Numbered from the stretch's first letter, positions 1 to 7,692 are shown. The stretch: 15,183 nt of DNA from Caryophanales bacterium UBA6769 (GCA_002453275.1 DKGN01000033.1:1-15183); one strand, 5' to 3'. The notes: a model not told the origin generated them from the letters alone. Program-made: numbers and translations.

Positions 1-126
1 AAGGGTGCCACAAACGTAAGTAAGGGGGACATCATTTTTCGTATACATTGCAATCGTTCCCGAAATCCCAAATGATTCATCATCAGGGTGGGGGAAGATG
101 ACGAGTACGTGTTTTTCCTTTTCCAT
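1..126 (-). CDS. bshB2: Bacillithiol biosynthesis deacetylase BshB2, 5' part only
   Basis: This is the N-terminal 42 residues of a PIG-L/LmbE-family zinc deacetylase; the rest lies beyond the left edge. The visible protein starts MEKEKHVLVIF and has the family metal-binding motif PHPDDE at residues 12-17, where His13 and Asp16 are the expected zinc ligands, followed by GTIAMYT and YVCGTL. BshB enzymes remove the acetyl group from GlcNAc-malate in the cytoplasm, a step of bacillithiol synthesis. The ATG at 126 is preceded on the minus strand by AAAAAAGGAGATAA, a good ribosome binding site. The upstream neighbour is yojF, 26 bases away, the arrangement I recall from Bacillus (yojF-yojG). I prefer BshB2 over BshB1 because of this neighbour and the resemblance to YojG. 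The family is clear; the paralogue is fairly sure. Confidence 0.85.
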   Translation of the reverse strand, partial: MEKEKHVLVIFPHPDDESFGISGTIAMYTKNDVPLTYVCGTL

Positions 127-152
127 TTTTTTATCTCCTTTTTTACACAGTT

Positions 153-497
153 CTAAAACGGTTCTACACTAAGCTGCAATGCAACGGCAAGTTTACCGTC
201 TTGATCATGACCAGCAAGCAGAAGTCGTCCTTTTTCATCGACTTCCCAATCGGTCAAGCCTTCGGCATAGACCCAGCCAATGTCTAGCTTTAATCCAGCC
301 CGATAAGGGCCTTCACCTGTGATTTTCCCGTGTGAATACCTTAATTGCACATTACGAATGTAAGCCCCTGCATTATGAAAGCTTTGATTATAATGGGACG
401 CATACGCACCATTTGTCGTCTCAAGGTGAACGTAAACATCCTTGTTCGAAAATTCATCCAATGCTTTTTGGACAGCATCTTGATTGATTGGTTGCAT
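153..497 (-). CDS. yojF: YojF family protein (DUF1806)
   Basis: A 114-residue cytoplasmic protein of the DUF1806/YojF family, recognised by the stretches VYVHLETTNGAYASH (residues 21-35), NAGAYIRN (42-49), HGKITGEGPYR (56-66) and GWVYAEGLTDWE (74-85). No signal peptide or membrane segment is visible. The biochemical role is unknown to me; its standing neighbour is the bacillithiol deacetylase gene, which follows 26 bases downstream in the same direction, so a link to thiol metabolism is an inference from context. The ATG at 497 has the ribosome binding site AAAGGGGA. A sigma-A-like promoter (534-563, minus) lies just upstream, so the pair can be transcribed independently of the aminopeptidase gene before it. 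The length is full for the family. Confidence 0.9.
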   Translation of the reverse strand: MQPINQDAVQKALDEFSNKDVYVHLETTNGAYASHYNQSFHNAGAYIRNVQLRYSHGKITGEGPYRAGLKLDIGWVYAEGLTDWEVDEKGRLLLAGHDQDGKLAVALQLSVEPF

Positions 498-533
498 CGT
501 GATTCCCCTTTCTATGCAAACAGTAATTCTTAT

Positions 534-563
534 TTTATATTAAATGTTAAGGTTTGTGGACAA
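534..563 (-). promoter_or_regulatory. Sigma-A-like promoter for yojF-bshB2
   Basis: Read on the minus strand, the -35 box TTGTCC (558-563, four of six consensus bases) and the -10 box TATAAA (534-539, five of six) are 18 bases apart in an AT-rich stretch. Transcription would start roughly 30 bases before the yojF ATG at 497. No terminator hairpin was seen between the aminopeptidase stop (594-596) and this promoter, so readthrough from upstream is also possible. Confidence 0.5.
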
Positions 564-593
564 TTGGAGGTGTTTTCCTTATGCATTTGTTCC

Positions 594-1823
594 CTATGCC
601 CAATTTCCATTACGGAAGAGAGGTTCGAGTGTGCCATCTTCTGTTTCTCCATCGATATCGAGATGTTCGGAGCCGATCATGAAGTCGACATGCACGATGC
701 TTGCATTCGAACCGTGTTCAGCAAGCTCCTCCTGTGACATTGTTTTTCCACCTTCCAAGCAAAACGCATATGCACTTCCAATCGCAACGTGACATGAAGC
801 ATTTTCATCAAAAAGAGTGTTATAAAATACGACGTCTGTTTGTGAAATGGGTGATTCATGGGGAACGAGTGCTACTTCACCTAAGTAACGAGAACCCTCG
901 TCTGTTTCCACAAGTCGCTTCAAAGTTTCATAACCTTCCTTTGCAGAGAAATCCACGATTCTTCCATTTTCAAATGTAAATGAAAAGTCGTCGATAATCG
1001 TACCTCCGTAGTTTAGCGGCTTAGTGCTTGAGACAGTACCGTTGACACCATCTTTTTTTGGGGTTGTAAACACTTCTTCTGTTGGCATGTTTGGGACGAA
1101 GTTAACACCGCGTTCGCTTTTACCACCACCACCGACCCATAAGTGCTTTTCTGGAAGCTCAATCGTAAGCTCAGTGCCGGGGGCTTTGTAGTGAAGCTTT
1201 TTATATTTTTTCTTATTTAAAAAGTCGACTTTCTGTTGCAGGTTATCTTGATGCTTACGCCAAGCGGAAACAGGGTCATCAAGATCGACTCGCGTTGCCG
1301 TCATGACAGCCTTCCATAATTTCTCCACTTGCTCAGACGCTGTTTCATTCGGAAACACTTTTTCGGCCCATTCTTTCGTCGGATACGCGATGACTGTCCA
1401 ACTCACTTTATCTGATTGTATGAACTGCCTGAACGTTTCCATCGCCTCTCCAGCTGTACGTTGGGCAGTTGCAACACGTTCAGGATCTACGTCCTTCAAT
1501 AGTTCAGGATTTGGTGCCAAAATAGACATAATCGCAGCCCCGTCTTCGGCCATTTCTTCATACCCTTTTGCTTTCCACAACGGATATTCTGTAAAGGCTT
1601 CGTCAGGCGCATGTGTATATTTTACCTTAGTAAATTCATCATCGTTCCACTCGACATGGACATTGCGGGCTCCAGCATTAAAAGCTGCCTCTGCCACCTT
1701 ATGTACGAAGTTCTTAGCTTCAATCGGTGCGTTAATAACAAGCAGTTGGTCTTTTTGAATATTCACTCCGACTTTCACAGCTAACTCTGCATATTTCATG
1801 AGCTGACTTTCAAAGGTTGTCAT
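594..1823 (-). CDS. M29-family aminopeptidase (AmpS/PepS type)
   Basis: A 409-residue leaderless metallopeptidase of the thermophilic-aminopeptidase family (M29), which removes N-terminal amino acids from peptides in the cytoplasm using a two-metal (zinc or cobalt) centre. The full family length is present. Expected metal ligands and catalytic residues are visible in order: Glu249/Glu250 in NMPTEE, Glu316 in LGEVALV, His345 in ASCHVAIG, His378 and Asp380 in VHVDFMIG, with Tyr352 in SAYAF as the likely catalytic tyrosine. The glycine-rich WVGGGGKSERG (229-239) is also typical. The ATG at 1823 has the ribosome binding site AAAAGGAG. It is transcribed away from the ABC transporter and reads toward yojF. 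It is probably a housekeeping peptide-recycling gene with no evident tie to its neighbours. Confidence 0.92.
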   Translation of the reverse strand: MTTFESQLMKYAELAVKVGVNIQKDQLLVINAPIEAKNFVHKVAEAAFNAGARNVHVEWNDDEFTKVKYTHAPDEAFTEYPLWKAKGYEEMAEDGAAIMSILAPNPELLKDVDPERVATAQRTAGEAMETFRQFIQSDKVSWTVIAYPTKEWAEKVFPNETASEQVEKLWKAVMTATRVDLDDPVSAWRKHQDNLQQKVDFLNKKKYKKLHYKAPGTELTIELPEKHLWVGGGGKSERGVNFVPNMPTEEVFTTPKKDGVNGTVSSTKPLNYGGTIIDDFSFTFENGRIVDFSAKEGYETLKRLVETDEGSRYLGEVALVPHESPISQTDVVFYNTLFDENASCHVAIGSAYAFCLEGGKTMSQEELAEHGSNASIVHVDFMIGSEHLDIDGETEDGTLEPLFRNGNWA

Positions 1824-1869
1824 TACAAAAACTCCTTTTTCTCTATTTACTCATTAACTGACACTTCTG

Positions 1870-1898
1870 ATTTTACACGGAATGAAAGCTGAAGTGAA
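1870..1898 (-). promoter_or_regulatory. Possible promoter for the M29 aminopeptidase
   Basis: On the minus strand, TTCACT (1893-1898, four of six -35 consensus bases) and TAAAAT (1870-1875, five of six) are spaced by 17 bases. The predicted start of transcription falls about 40 bases before the ATG at 1823. The intergenic stretch 1824-1986 is divergent, so it must also serve the transporter operon on the other strand. There a TACAAT (1957-1962) is the best -10 candidate, but no convincing -35 sits upstream of it. Confidence 0.4.
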
Positions 1899-1986
1899 AT
1901 AAAGGCCAAAAATGTTTTTCGGTTTATAAATTCTCACCGATCTAGGCACGTATGAATACAATGCGTTAACAGAGGTGGTGAGGGGC

Positions 1987-2817
1987 ATGGATAAAGAGAA
2001 AATGGAGCTGGAAAAAAGTCCTGAAGAAATTGAGCGCGAAGAATGGAATCGACAAAAATTAAAAAATCGATTAAAGAAAATGCTGACAGTCGCGTCACCA
2101 CTGTTTATTTTGTTGCTTTGGGAGTTGTTATCACGATTTGAAATTGTTGACTCAAGGTTTTTCCCACCGCCAACAGCGATTGTCGCTACATTTTTCGATA
2201 TGGCACAAAGTGGAACGCTGTTCGAACATTTAGGAATTAGTTTAATGAGAATTATGGGAGGGTTTTTACTCGGTGTCATTCCTGGCATCATTCTCGGCTT
2301 ATTAATGGGGATGTATTCTCCGTTCCGGCATTTTTTTCAACCACTTATTATGGCATTGATGCCAATACCAACGTTAGCCTTATTGCCAATTATTATTATC
2401 ATTTTTGGAATTGGAGAAACGTCAAAGCTCGTCACAATTGCAGGTAGTGTCTTTTTCCCTGTCGTCATTAACACCGCAGCAGGTGTCATGAACATTGAGC
2501 ATATTTATATCGATGTCGCTAAAAATTACGGTGCATCCTCAAAGGATTTCTTCTTTAAAATTGCGTTACCCGGCGCGTTACCTGTCATGCTTGAGGGAGT
2601 TCAGATGGGTCAGGCAATTGCATTACTTACGATTGTTGCCGCCGAGATGATGGGAGCTCACCAAGGGATTGGTTATTTAATTTGGACGTCATATAAAGCC
2701 TTCGTATTAACGGAAATGTATGTCGGGCTTATACTCATTTCATTTTTTGGGTATTTTTTCTCGCTTCTGCTTCGCTGGTTGCAAGCAAAGCTACTCCCAT
2801 GGCGAGAAGAGAGTTAA
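1987..2817 (+). CDS. ABC transporter permease, NitT/TauT/SsuC type
   Basis: Inner-membrane permease of an ABC importer in the nitrate/taurine/sulfonate/hydroxymethylpyrimidine group; 276 residues from the ATG at 1987. After a charged N-terminal tail (1-31), hydrophobic segments follow at about 34-49, 91-110, 120-141, 147-168, 208-224 and 241-263. The cytoplasmic EAA loop that docks on the ATPase is at 176-199 (DVAKNYGASSKDFFF then KIALPGALP). I chose ATG 1987 over the in-frame GTGs at 1975 and 1978 because those lie inside the purine-rich ribosome binding site GAGGTGGTGAGGGG. It is the first gene of a permease-ATPase-binding protein operon. The family is certain; the substrate cannot be assigned from the permease. 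Confidence 0.92.
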   Translation: MDKEKMELEKSPEEIEREEWNRQKLKNRLKKMLTVASPLFILLLWELLSRFEIVDSRFFPPPTAIVATFFDMAQSGTLFEHLGISLMRIMGGFLLGVIPGIILGLLMGMYSPFRHFFQPLIMALMPIPTLALLPIIIIIFGIGETSKLVTIAGSVFFPVVINTAAGVMNIEHIYIDVAKNYGASSKDFFFKIALPGALPVMLEGVQMGQAIALLTIVAAEMMGAHQGIGYLIWTSYKAFVLTEMYVGLILISFFGYFFSLLLRWLQAKLLPWREES

Positions 2818-2868
2818 TCGTAATCCTAACGTGAAAAAGGACAGATTTGAACGTTGAGGAGGGGTAAG

Positions 2869-3657
2869 GTGACACAACAAGCGAAAATTACAATCGAAGA
2901 CGTAACGAAAGTATTTTATAAACGGGGAAGCAGTGTGACTGCAGTGCAAAACATTTCGACTGAGATTCAAGATGGAGAATTTGTCTGTTTAATCGGACCG
3001 TCTGGCTGTGGCAAAACAACGCTATTAAAAATTTTGGCAGGGCTCGAAAAACCAAGTACCGGACAATATTCGATTTTACAGACAGATAAGAGTAAGCCGC
3101 TTCAGTCTATGGTTTTCCAAGAAAAGGGTGTTCTTCCGTGGTTGACCGTTGAAGAGAACGTTGCCTTTGGGCTCGTGATGCAAAAGCTGCCAAAAGCATA
3201 TATAAAGGAACGAACTGATTATTACTTAGAAAAGGTCGGTTTAACAGAGTTTTCTAAGCGCTATCCGAAAGAACTGTCGGGAGGAATGAAGCAGAGGGTA
3301 AGCATCGCAAGAGCGTTTGTAAATGATCCGGAAATTTTATTAATGGATGAACCATTTGCTGCACTTGACGAACAAAATAAATACATCTTGCAAGAGGAAC
3401 TGTTAAACATTTGGATGGAAACGAAAAAAACGGTGTTATTTATTACACATAGTATCGATGAGGCGCTTATGCTTAGTGACCGCATATTGTTAATGAGCGC
3501 CCAACCTGGGCAAATTGTCGTTGATAAGAAAATCGATATGCCTCGACCACGTCATGTCGAGCAAATCCGCTCAGATCGAGATGTCGCTAAACAGTTCGTT
3601 GACATTTGGCAACATTTGCAAACCGAAGTTCAGCGGTCACGTACACACGTAACATAG
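2869..3657 (+). CDS. ABC transporter ATP-binding protein, NitT/TauT/SsuB type
   Basis: The 262-residue ATPase that powers the importer, on the cytoplasmic face of the membrane. All functional motifs are intact: Walker A GPSGCGKTT (43-51), Q-loop VFQEKGVLPWLTV (82-94), signature LSGGMKQR (136-143), Walker B ILLMDEP (156-162) and the H-loop His194 in FITHS. The LPWLTVEENV pattern after the Q-loop is characteristic of the SsuB/TauB/NrtD group. I place the start at GTG 2869 because GAGGAGGGG (2856-2864) is then correctly spaced; the in-frame TTG at 2854 overlaps that site and would leave no ribosome binding site of its own. The gene follows the permease by 51 bases and precedes the binding protein by 16. 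Confidence 0.93.
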   Translation: MTQQAKITIEDVTKVFYKRGSSVTAVQNISTEIQDGEFVCLIGPSGCGKTTLLKILAGLEKPSTGQYSILQTDKSKPLQSMVFQEKGVLPWLTVEENVAFGLVMQKLPKAYIKERTDYYLEKVGLTEFSKRYPKELSGGMKQRVSIARAFVNDPEILLMDEPFAALDEQNKYILQEELLNIWMETKKTVLFITHSIDEALMLSDRILLMSAQPGQIVVDKKIDMPRPRHVEQIRSDRDVAKQFVDIWQHLQTEVQRSRTHVT

Positions 3658-3673
3658 AGAATGGAGTGAAAAA

Positions 3674-4753
3674 ATGAAAATACACAAAAGCTCATGGTTT
3701 GTCGTCCCGTTCTTTCTTCTCATCCTTGCATTGACAGCTTGTTCATCAAAGGTCGACGCCCCAGAGGAACAATCAACAGAAGAAATTGACGGTCTAAAAC
3801 CGTTAGAAAAGACTGAAAAAGTGTATATTGCTGAAGACGGCGCGGCTTCCGGTGCAGGCTTCTACATTGCAAAGGAAAAAGGATATTTTGAAGACTTTAA
3901 TATTGATGTTGAGTTCGTATCGTTTGCCAACTCTGATGACATGCTACCTGCAGTTGCCTCTGGTAAAGTCGATGTCGCAGGTGGTATTTCGACAGCTGCC
4001 TTTTTCAACTCATTAGCACAAGGAATCGATGTCAAAATGATTGCCGATAAAGGTCATAACGTTCCAGGCAAATCGTATTTCACCTTCATTATCGGAAAGG
4101 ATATGCAAGACGACATCCAAAGCTATGAGGACTTTAAAGGGAAAAAAATTGCCGTTTCAACGAAAAATGGAGTCGATGATTATATTTTTGAACAGATGAT
4201 TACGCACGGCGGTCTAACGAGAGATGATGTAGAATTTGTACTCATGGCTGATTTCGGAAATATGTTAGCGGCAGTTGGAAATGGCTCAGTTGATGCTGCT
4301 TTACAAATTGAGCCACTCATTACAAAAGGAATCGCCGAAAATATTCACGTGAAGTTCGGCGATGCAACTGACTATGCACCTGAAGCACAAATTGCGATGG
4401 TGTTATCTTCCCCGAAGTTTCTTGAAGATCGTGAAGATGTGGCGCTTCGTTTCATGGTAGCTTATTTAAAAGGAGTTCGTGATTATAATGATGTATTCGT
4501 CAAAGAAAAAGGCGATAAAGATGAGTTAATCGACATTATGGTTAAACATACGACGCTCAAAGAGAAAGACGTCTGGGAAAAGGTGAACGTCACAGGCTTA
4601 AACCCTAACGGAGAAATGTTTATTGATAACATCAAAGACCAATTTGACGTGTATAAAGCGAATGGCGCGATTAAGGGAGACTTAAATTTCGACGATTCAA
4701 TTGACACATCGATTACAGATAAAGCAGTTGAAATTTTAGGAGAATATGAGTGA
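3674..4753 (+). CDS. ABC transporter substrate-binding lipoprotein (NMT1/THI5-like fold)
   Basis: The 359-residue extracellular binding protein of the importer, anchored as a lipoprotein. The signal peptide has a basic start (MKIHK), a hydrophobic core and the lipobox LTAC, with Cys23 as the lipid-modified residue. A Glu/Lys-rich linker follows to about residue 50. The mature domain then has typical periplasmic-binding-protein II features of the NitT/TauT group: AGFYIAKEKGYFEDFNIDVE (61-80), LPAVASGKVDVAGG, YEDFKGKKIAVST, and VGNGSVDAALQIEPL. This fold binds sulfonates, nitrate-like anions, pyrimidine precursors or small aromatic acids in different members, and nothing here decides among them. 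The ATG at 3674 has the ribosome binding site GAGAATGGAG. A terminator-like hairpin follows at 4762-4790. Confidence 0.9.
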   Translation: MKIHKSSWFVVPFFLLILALTACSSKVDAPEEQSTEEIDGLKPLEKTEKVYIAEDGAASGAGFYIAKEKGYFEDFNIDVEFVSFANSDDMLPAVASGKVDVAGGISTAAFFNSLAQGIDVKMIADKGHNVPGKSYFTFIIGKDMQDDIQSYEDFKGKKIAVSTKNGVDDYIFEQMITHGGLTRDDVEFVLMADFGNMLAAVGNGSVDAALQIEPLITKGIAENIHVKFGDATDYAPEAQIAMVLSSPKFLEDREDVALRFMVAYLKGVRDYNDVFVKEKGDKDELIDIMVKHTTLKEKDVWEKVNVTGLNPNGEMFIDNIKDQFDVYKANGAIKGDLNFDDSIDTSITDKAVEILGEYE

Positions 4754-4761
4754 TAATTAGT

Positions 4762-4790
4762 CAGTCAGCTTTCATGGAGAAGGCTGACTG
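4762..4790 (+). terminator. Hairpin after the ABC transporter operon
   Basis: CAGTCAGCTTTC (4762-4773) pairs with GAAGGCTGACTG (4779-4790) through 12 base pairs with one G-U wobble, around the loop ATGGA. The tail (CAAATCGTTTTGC) is only weakly T-rich, so this may be an inefficient intrinsic terminator or a 3'-end stabiliser. It begins 8 bases after the lipoprotein stop codon. Confidence 0.6.
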
Positions 4791-4799
4791 CAAATCGTT

Positions 4800-4828
4800 T
4801 TGCACTTCATTTGAAACTATAATACGAT
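4800..4828 (+). promoter_or_regulatory. Possible promoter for the aldo/keto reductase operon
   Basis: TTGCAC (4800-4805) and TACGAT (4823-4828) are spaced by 17 bases. A perfect TATAAT also lies at 4818-4823, but without a good -35 at normal distance (TCGTTT at 4795-4800). Either could start transcription between the upstream hairpin and the ATG at 4857. The boxes are only partly consensus, so this is a tentative call. Confidence 0.4.
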
Positions 4829-4856
4829 AGAAGAAAATGAAGAGGGGACAAAAGGA

Positions 4857-5687
4857 ATGAGCGCAGGTTTAACCGAATCAGTTTCATTACATAACGGTGT
4901 TAAAATGCCACTTTTCGGATTAGGCGTTTACAAAGCGACTGAGGGTGGAGAAGTTGAACGAGCTGTGAAGACTGCACTTGATGTCGGGTATCGTAGCATT
5001 GATACGGCTGCTTTTTATGATAACGAACGCGGTGTCGGTCAAGCGATTCGAGAGACTGACATACCTAGGGAAGACGTGTTTATTACGACAAAGGTGTGGA
5101 ATACTGACCAAGGATATGAGGGCACTTTACGTGCTTTCGAAGAGAGTAAGAAAAGATTAGCGGTCGACTATGTTGATTTATATTTGATTCATTGGCCTGT
5201 TCCAGGGAAGTATAAAGAGACATGGAAAGCACTTGAAACTCTTTATAGCGAACAAAAAGTCCGTGCCATTGGGGTGAGTAATTTTCAGATTCATCATTTA
5301 GATGATCTGCTTGCATCATGCAAAGTAAAACCGATGGTAAACCAAATTGAGCTTCATCCGAAACTAACACAAAAAAAGTTGTTTGCTTATTGTCAAAAGC
5401 ACCAAATTCAAGTTGAAGCATGGAGCCCACTGATGAGAGGAAATTTTTTTGAACATCAGACATTAGTGACTCTTGCCGAAAAATATAACAAAACAGTTGC
5501 ACAAATTATTTTACGCTGGGACATTGAACAGAAGATTGTCACGATTCCTAAATCAGTAAATGCACATCGGATTGAAGAAAATGCACAAGTGTTTGACTTT
5601 GAATTAACCGAGCAAGAAGTGAAAGATATTTCTGCGTTAAATGAACACTTACGACTCGGACCTGACCCAGATAACTTTAACTTTTAA
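4857..5687 (+). CDS. Aldo/keto reductase, YtbE/YvgN type
   Basis: A 276-residue cytoplasmic NADPH-dependent aldo/keto reductase with a TIM-barrel fold. The catalytic tetrad is complete: Asp49 (SIDTA), Tyr54 (FYDNE), Lys79 (TTKVW) and His112 (LIHWP). Also visible are the signatures GYRSIDTAAFYDNE (44-57), IGVSNFQIHHL, VNQIELHP and IPKSV, the last contacting the cofactor phosphate. Length and sequence match Bacillus YtbE and YvgN, and the C-terminal LGPDPDNFNF is closest, from memory, to YtbE. Such enzymes reduce methylglyoxal, glyoxal and other reactive carbonyls; the physiological substrate here is unknown. The ATG at 4857 has GAGGGG 9 bases upstream. It lies 15 bases before the flavoprotein gene at 5703, so the two form an operon. 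Confidence 0.93.
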   Translation: MSAGLTESVSLHNGVKMPLFGLGVYKATEGGEVERAVKTALDVGYRSIDTAAFYDNERGVGQAIRETDIPREDVFITTKVWNTDQGYEGTLRAFEESKKRLAVDYVDLYLIHWPVPGKYKETWKALETLYSEQKVRAIGVSNFQIHHLDDLLASCKVKPMVNQIELHPKLTQKKLFAYCQKHQIQVEAWSPLMRGNFFEHQTLVTLAEKYNKTVAQIILRWDIEQKIVTIPKSVNAHRIEENAQVFDFELTEQEVKDISALNEHLRLGPDPDNFNF

Positions 5688-5702
5688 TGAGGAAGTGGAC
5701 GT

Positions 5703-6881
5703 ATGTCATTACATGGTGAACGCTATATTAAAACAGAACGACAAGAAAAAATTTATACCCAGCTTCATGAACGAGAGGTAGCTTTTCAAAAGTGTGGAGC
5801 AAGGGCAGACGTGGAAAACTCTTTCCCATTTGAAAATATCGCCGAGCTACAGAAAATTGGCTTTACGAGTTTAACGGTTCCGAAAGAATACGGTGGAGAA
5901 GAGATCTCTCTTTACGAGCTTGTTTTATTTTTAGAAAAGTTAGGGCAAGCAGATGGATCGACTGGTCTTGGTCTCGGTTGGCATCTTGGAATTATAAAAG
6001 ACCTGTCCGAACGAAGACCGTGGCAAGAAGATCTATTCAAATATGTGTGTGAGCAAGCAATCAGCAATGGCGCGCTTTTAAATCGAGCTGCAACAGAGCC
6101 AAAAACAGGCAGCCCGACAAGAGGCGGAAAACCGGAAACAACGGCGGTAAAACAAGCAGACGGTTCTTGGCGAATTACTGGACGAAAAACCTTTACGACG
6201 ATGTCTCCAGTGCTAGACTTTTTTCTCATTGCGGCGACAGATGATGAGACTGAGACGGTTCACGAATTTCTCGTTCCTCGTAATACGGACGGAGTCTCAA
6301 TTGAAGAGACGTGGGATTCAATTGCAATGACGGGAACTGGAAGTCATGACCTCGTCCTGCAGGATGTTCATATCTCAGCTGACTTTCTTGTTGAACAAAA
6401 TCGGAATGAGCGGAAGGCAAGACCGAGCGGTTGGCTCTTGCATATTCCAGCTGTATATTCTGGGATTGCGATGGCTGCCCGCAATGAAGCGCTGCGATTT
6501 GCAATCAATTATTCACCGAACAGTATTGTTGGTCCAATTAGCGAGCTTCCGAACGTTCGCCGTCTCCTTGGGGAAATTGAATTAAAGCTTAGTCAAGCTC
6601 GTCGCTTACTATTCACTGCTGCGAAAGCATGGGATGAAGAGCCGAACGAGCGAGAGCATATGACAGCACAGCTTCAGGTAGCGAAGTATACCGTGACAAA
6701 TACTGCAATTAACGTCGTTGATCTCGCGATGCGAGTCGTCGGTGCAAGAAGTCTCTCAGCCAAAAACCCACTGCAGCGGTACTATCGAGATGTACGTGCA
6801 GGCTTACACAATCCACCGATGGATGACGCTGTCATTGCGATGCTTGCCGAACAAGCAATTCAAACGAAAAAAAGTAAATGA
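5703..6881 (+). CDS. Acyl-CoA dehydrogenase-fold flavoprotein (YdbM/DszC-like)
   Basis: A 392-residue flavoprotein with the three-part acyl-CoA dehydrogenase fold: an N-terminal helical domain (VPKEYGGEEISLYEL, 59-73), a middle beta domain (RAATEPKTGS 128-137; ITGRKTF 158-164; IAMTGTGSHDLVLQDV 207-222) and a C-terminal helical domain with GARSLS (347-352) and YRDVRAGLHNPPMDD (361-375). It lacks the YEGT-type Glu of medium-chain dehydrogenases, and I see no clear Glu of the isovaleryl-CoA type either. The TGTGSHDL and RDVRAGLHNPP patterns resemble the DszC/SfnB group, which uses reduced flavin for oxygenation, and B. subtilis YdbM. It may therefore be an oxygenase or a dehydrogenase. The ribosome binding site is GAGGAAGTGG. 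It is co-transcribed with the aldo/keto reductase and followed by a terminator. Confidence 0.82.
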   Translation: MSLHGERYIKTERQEKIYTQLHEREVAFQKCGARADVENSFPFENIAELQKIGFTSLTVPKEYGGEEISLYELVLFLEKLGQADGSTGLGLGWHLGIIKDLSERRPWQEDLFKYVCEQAISNGALLNRAATEPKTGSPTRGGKPETTAVKQADGSWRITGRKTFTTMSPVLDFFLIAATDDETETVHEFLVPRNTDGVSIEETWDSIAMTGTGSHDLVLQDVHISADFLVEQNRNERKARPSGWLLHIPAVYSGIAMAARNEALRFAINYSPNSIVGPISELPNVRRLLGEIELKLSQARRLLFTAAKAWDEEPNEREHMTAQLQVAKYTVTNTAINVVDLAMRVVGARSLSAKNPLQRYYRDVRAGLHNPPMDDAVIAMLAEQAIQTKKSK

Positions 6882-6898
6882 AAATGATTACCGCAAAG

Positions 6899-6930
6899 GA
6901 GCAAGCGAACGTCGTTTGCTCTTTATTTAT
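6899..6930 (+). terminator. Intrinsic terminator after the flavoprotein gene
   Basis: GAGCAAGCG (6899-6907) pairs with CGTTTGCTC (6913-6921), nine base pairs with one G-U wobble, around the loop AACGT, followed by TTTATTTAT. It starts 18 bases after the stop codon. A TATAAT (6928-6933) is embedded in the tail, without a good -35. Confidence 0.75.
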
Positions 6931-6961
6931 AATGATTTGGTGATGGGGGCAGGGGCATGGA

Positions 6962-7669
6962 GTGAAGCGAAAGAAAAGTGGATTGCTTATCGGGTTAATT
7001 TTAATTATTGTTTCTATTGTACCGCTATTTAAAATGGCACGAGAAGTGGTCACAGAGGCGAAAATAAATATTCTTTATACGGTTGAACACGTTTATGAAG
7101 AACAAGGATTTCCGTCGATTATCGATGTGCAAAAAACTGAGGTTAATGGAAAGCAAATTGAGTTAGTGGAGGAGCCGACAGGTAAGAAGGCGAGTTTAAC
7201 AGCTTGGGATAAAGAGGAAGGTGTTGAGGCCGGTGAGGTTGTCAAGCTGCATATCCTTGTAGATGGTGAAGAAGTGACAACGGCTGACGAAATTTGGTTG
7301 TCGAATAGACAGCGTGGCAGCCGATACTTTTCATGGCTCGATATTGTCACAGTAAACGACGATATCGCAATTATTCAACGGCTTACAGATGATGATCACA
7401 TGGGCGATCGGAAATGGAAAATCATTTGGCTTTACGAGAATGGTAAATTTGAAGAAGAAGTCATTACATATGAAGCACGAGGGGAAAATCCATTAGCGGT
7501 AAAATTAATTGACGTTTCTGGAACGAGTTTAATGAGCATGGGTTATTATTCAGATCTATTGAAAGGTTACCCATCTATTCCTTACCCATTTCTATATCCA
7601 TTCGGAACAGGGTTCGTCGGTCTCATGCTATGTGTATTTTACATTAAGCGAAGAAACCAAATCAAATAG
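6962..7669 (+). CDS. Membrane-anchored protein of unknown function
   Basis: I do not recognise this 235-residue protein. A basic N-terminus (MKRKKS) precedes a hydrophobic segment at about 7-23. A long polar, acidic stretch rich in beta-strand-like sequence follows (about 25-205), with several Glu/Asp-rich turns, including EEGVEAGEVV and LTDDDHMGDRKWK. A second hydrophobic segment at about 210-228 ends in the basic tail IKRRNQIK. By the positive-inside rule both ends would face the cytoplasm and the middle would be outside. The GTG at 6962 is preceded by AGGGG six bases upstream. It stands between two terminated units and runs with the neighbours, and no partner is evident. It is probably a real gene because it is long, uninterrupted and has the hydrophobic segments placed at the two ends. 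Confidence 0.7.
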   Translation: MKRKKSGLLIGLILIIVSIVPLFKMAREVVTEAKINILYTVEHVYEEQGFPSIIDVQKTEVNGKQIELVEEPTGKKASLTAWDKEEGVEAGEVVKLHILVDGEEVTTADEIWLSNRQRGSRYFSWLDIVTVNDDIAIIQRLTDDDHMGDRKWKIIWLYENGKFEEEVITYEARGENPLAVKLIDVSGTSLMSMGYYSDLLKGYPSIPYPFLYPFGTGFVGLMLCVFYIKRRNQIK

Positions 7670-7692
7670 AATAATCCACTTTCAGAAAATTA

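Noticed and set aside
345..737. Plus-strand frame of 130 codons across yojF and the aminopeptidase 3' end
   Set aside because: It is antisense to two well-recognised genes and shows no family resemblance or ribosome binding site.
1824..1986. Possible thiamine-pyrophosphate riboswitch before the NMT1/THI5-like transporter
   Set aside because: The conserved CTGAGA and the downstream ACCTGATCTGG-like core of the TPP element are absent, so a hydroxymethylpyrimidine transporter is not supported by a riboswitch.
5083..5502. Minus-strand frame of 139 codons inside the aldo/keto reductase gene
   Set aside because: It is fully antisense to a gene with an intact catalytic tetrad, and the translated sequence has no recognisable domain.
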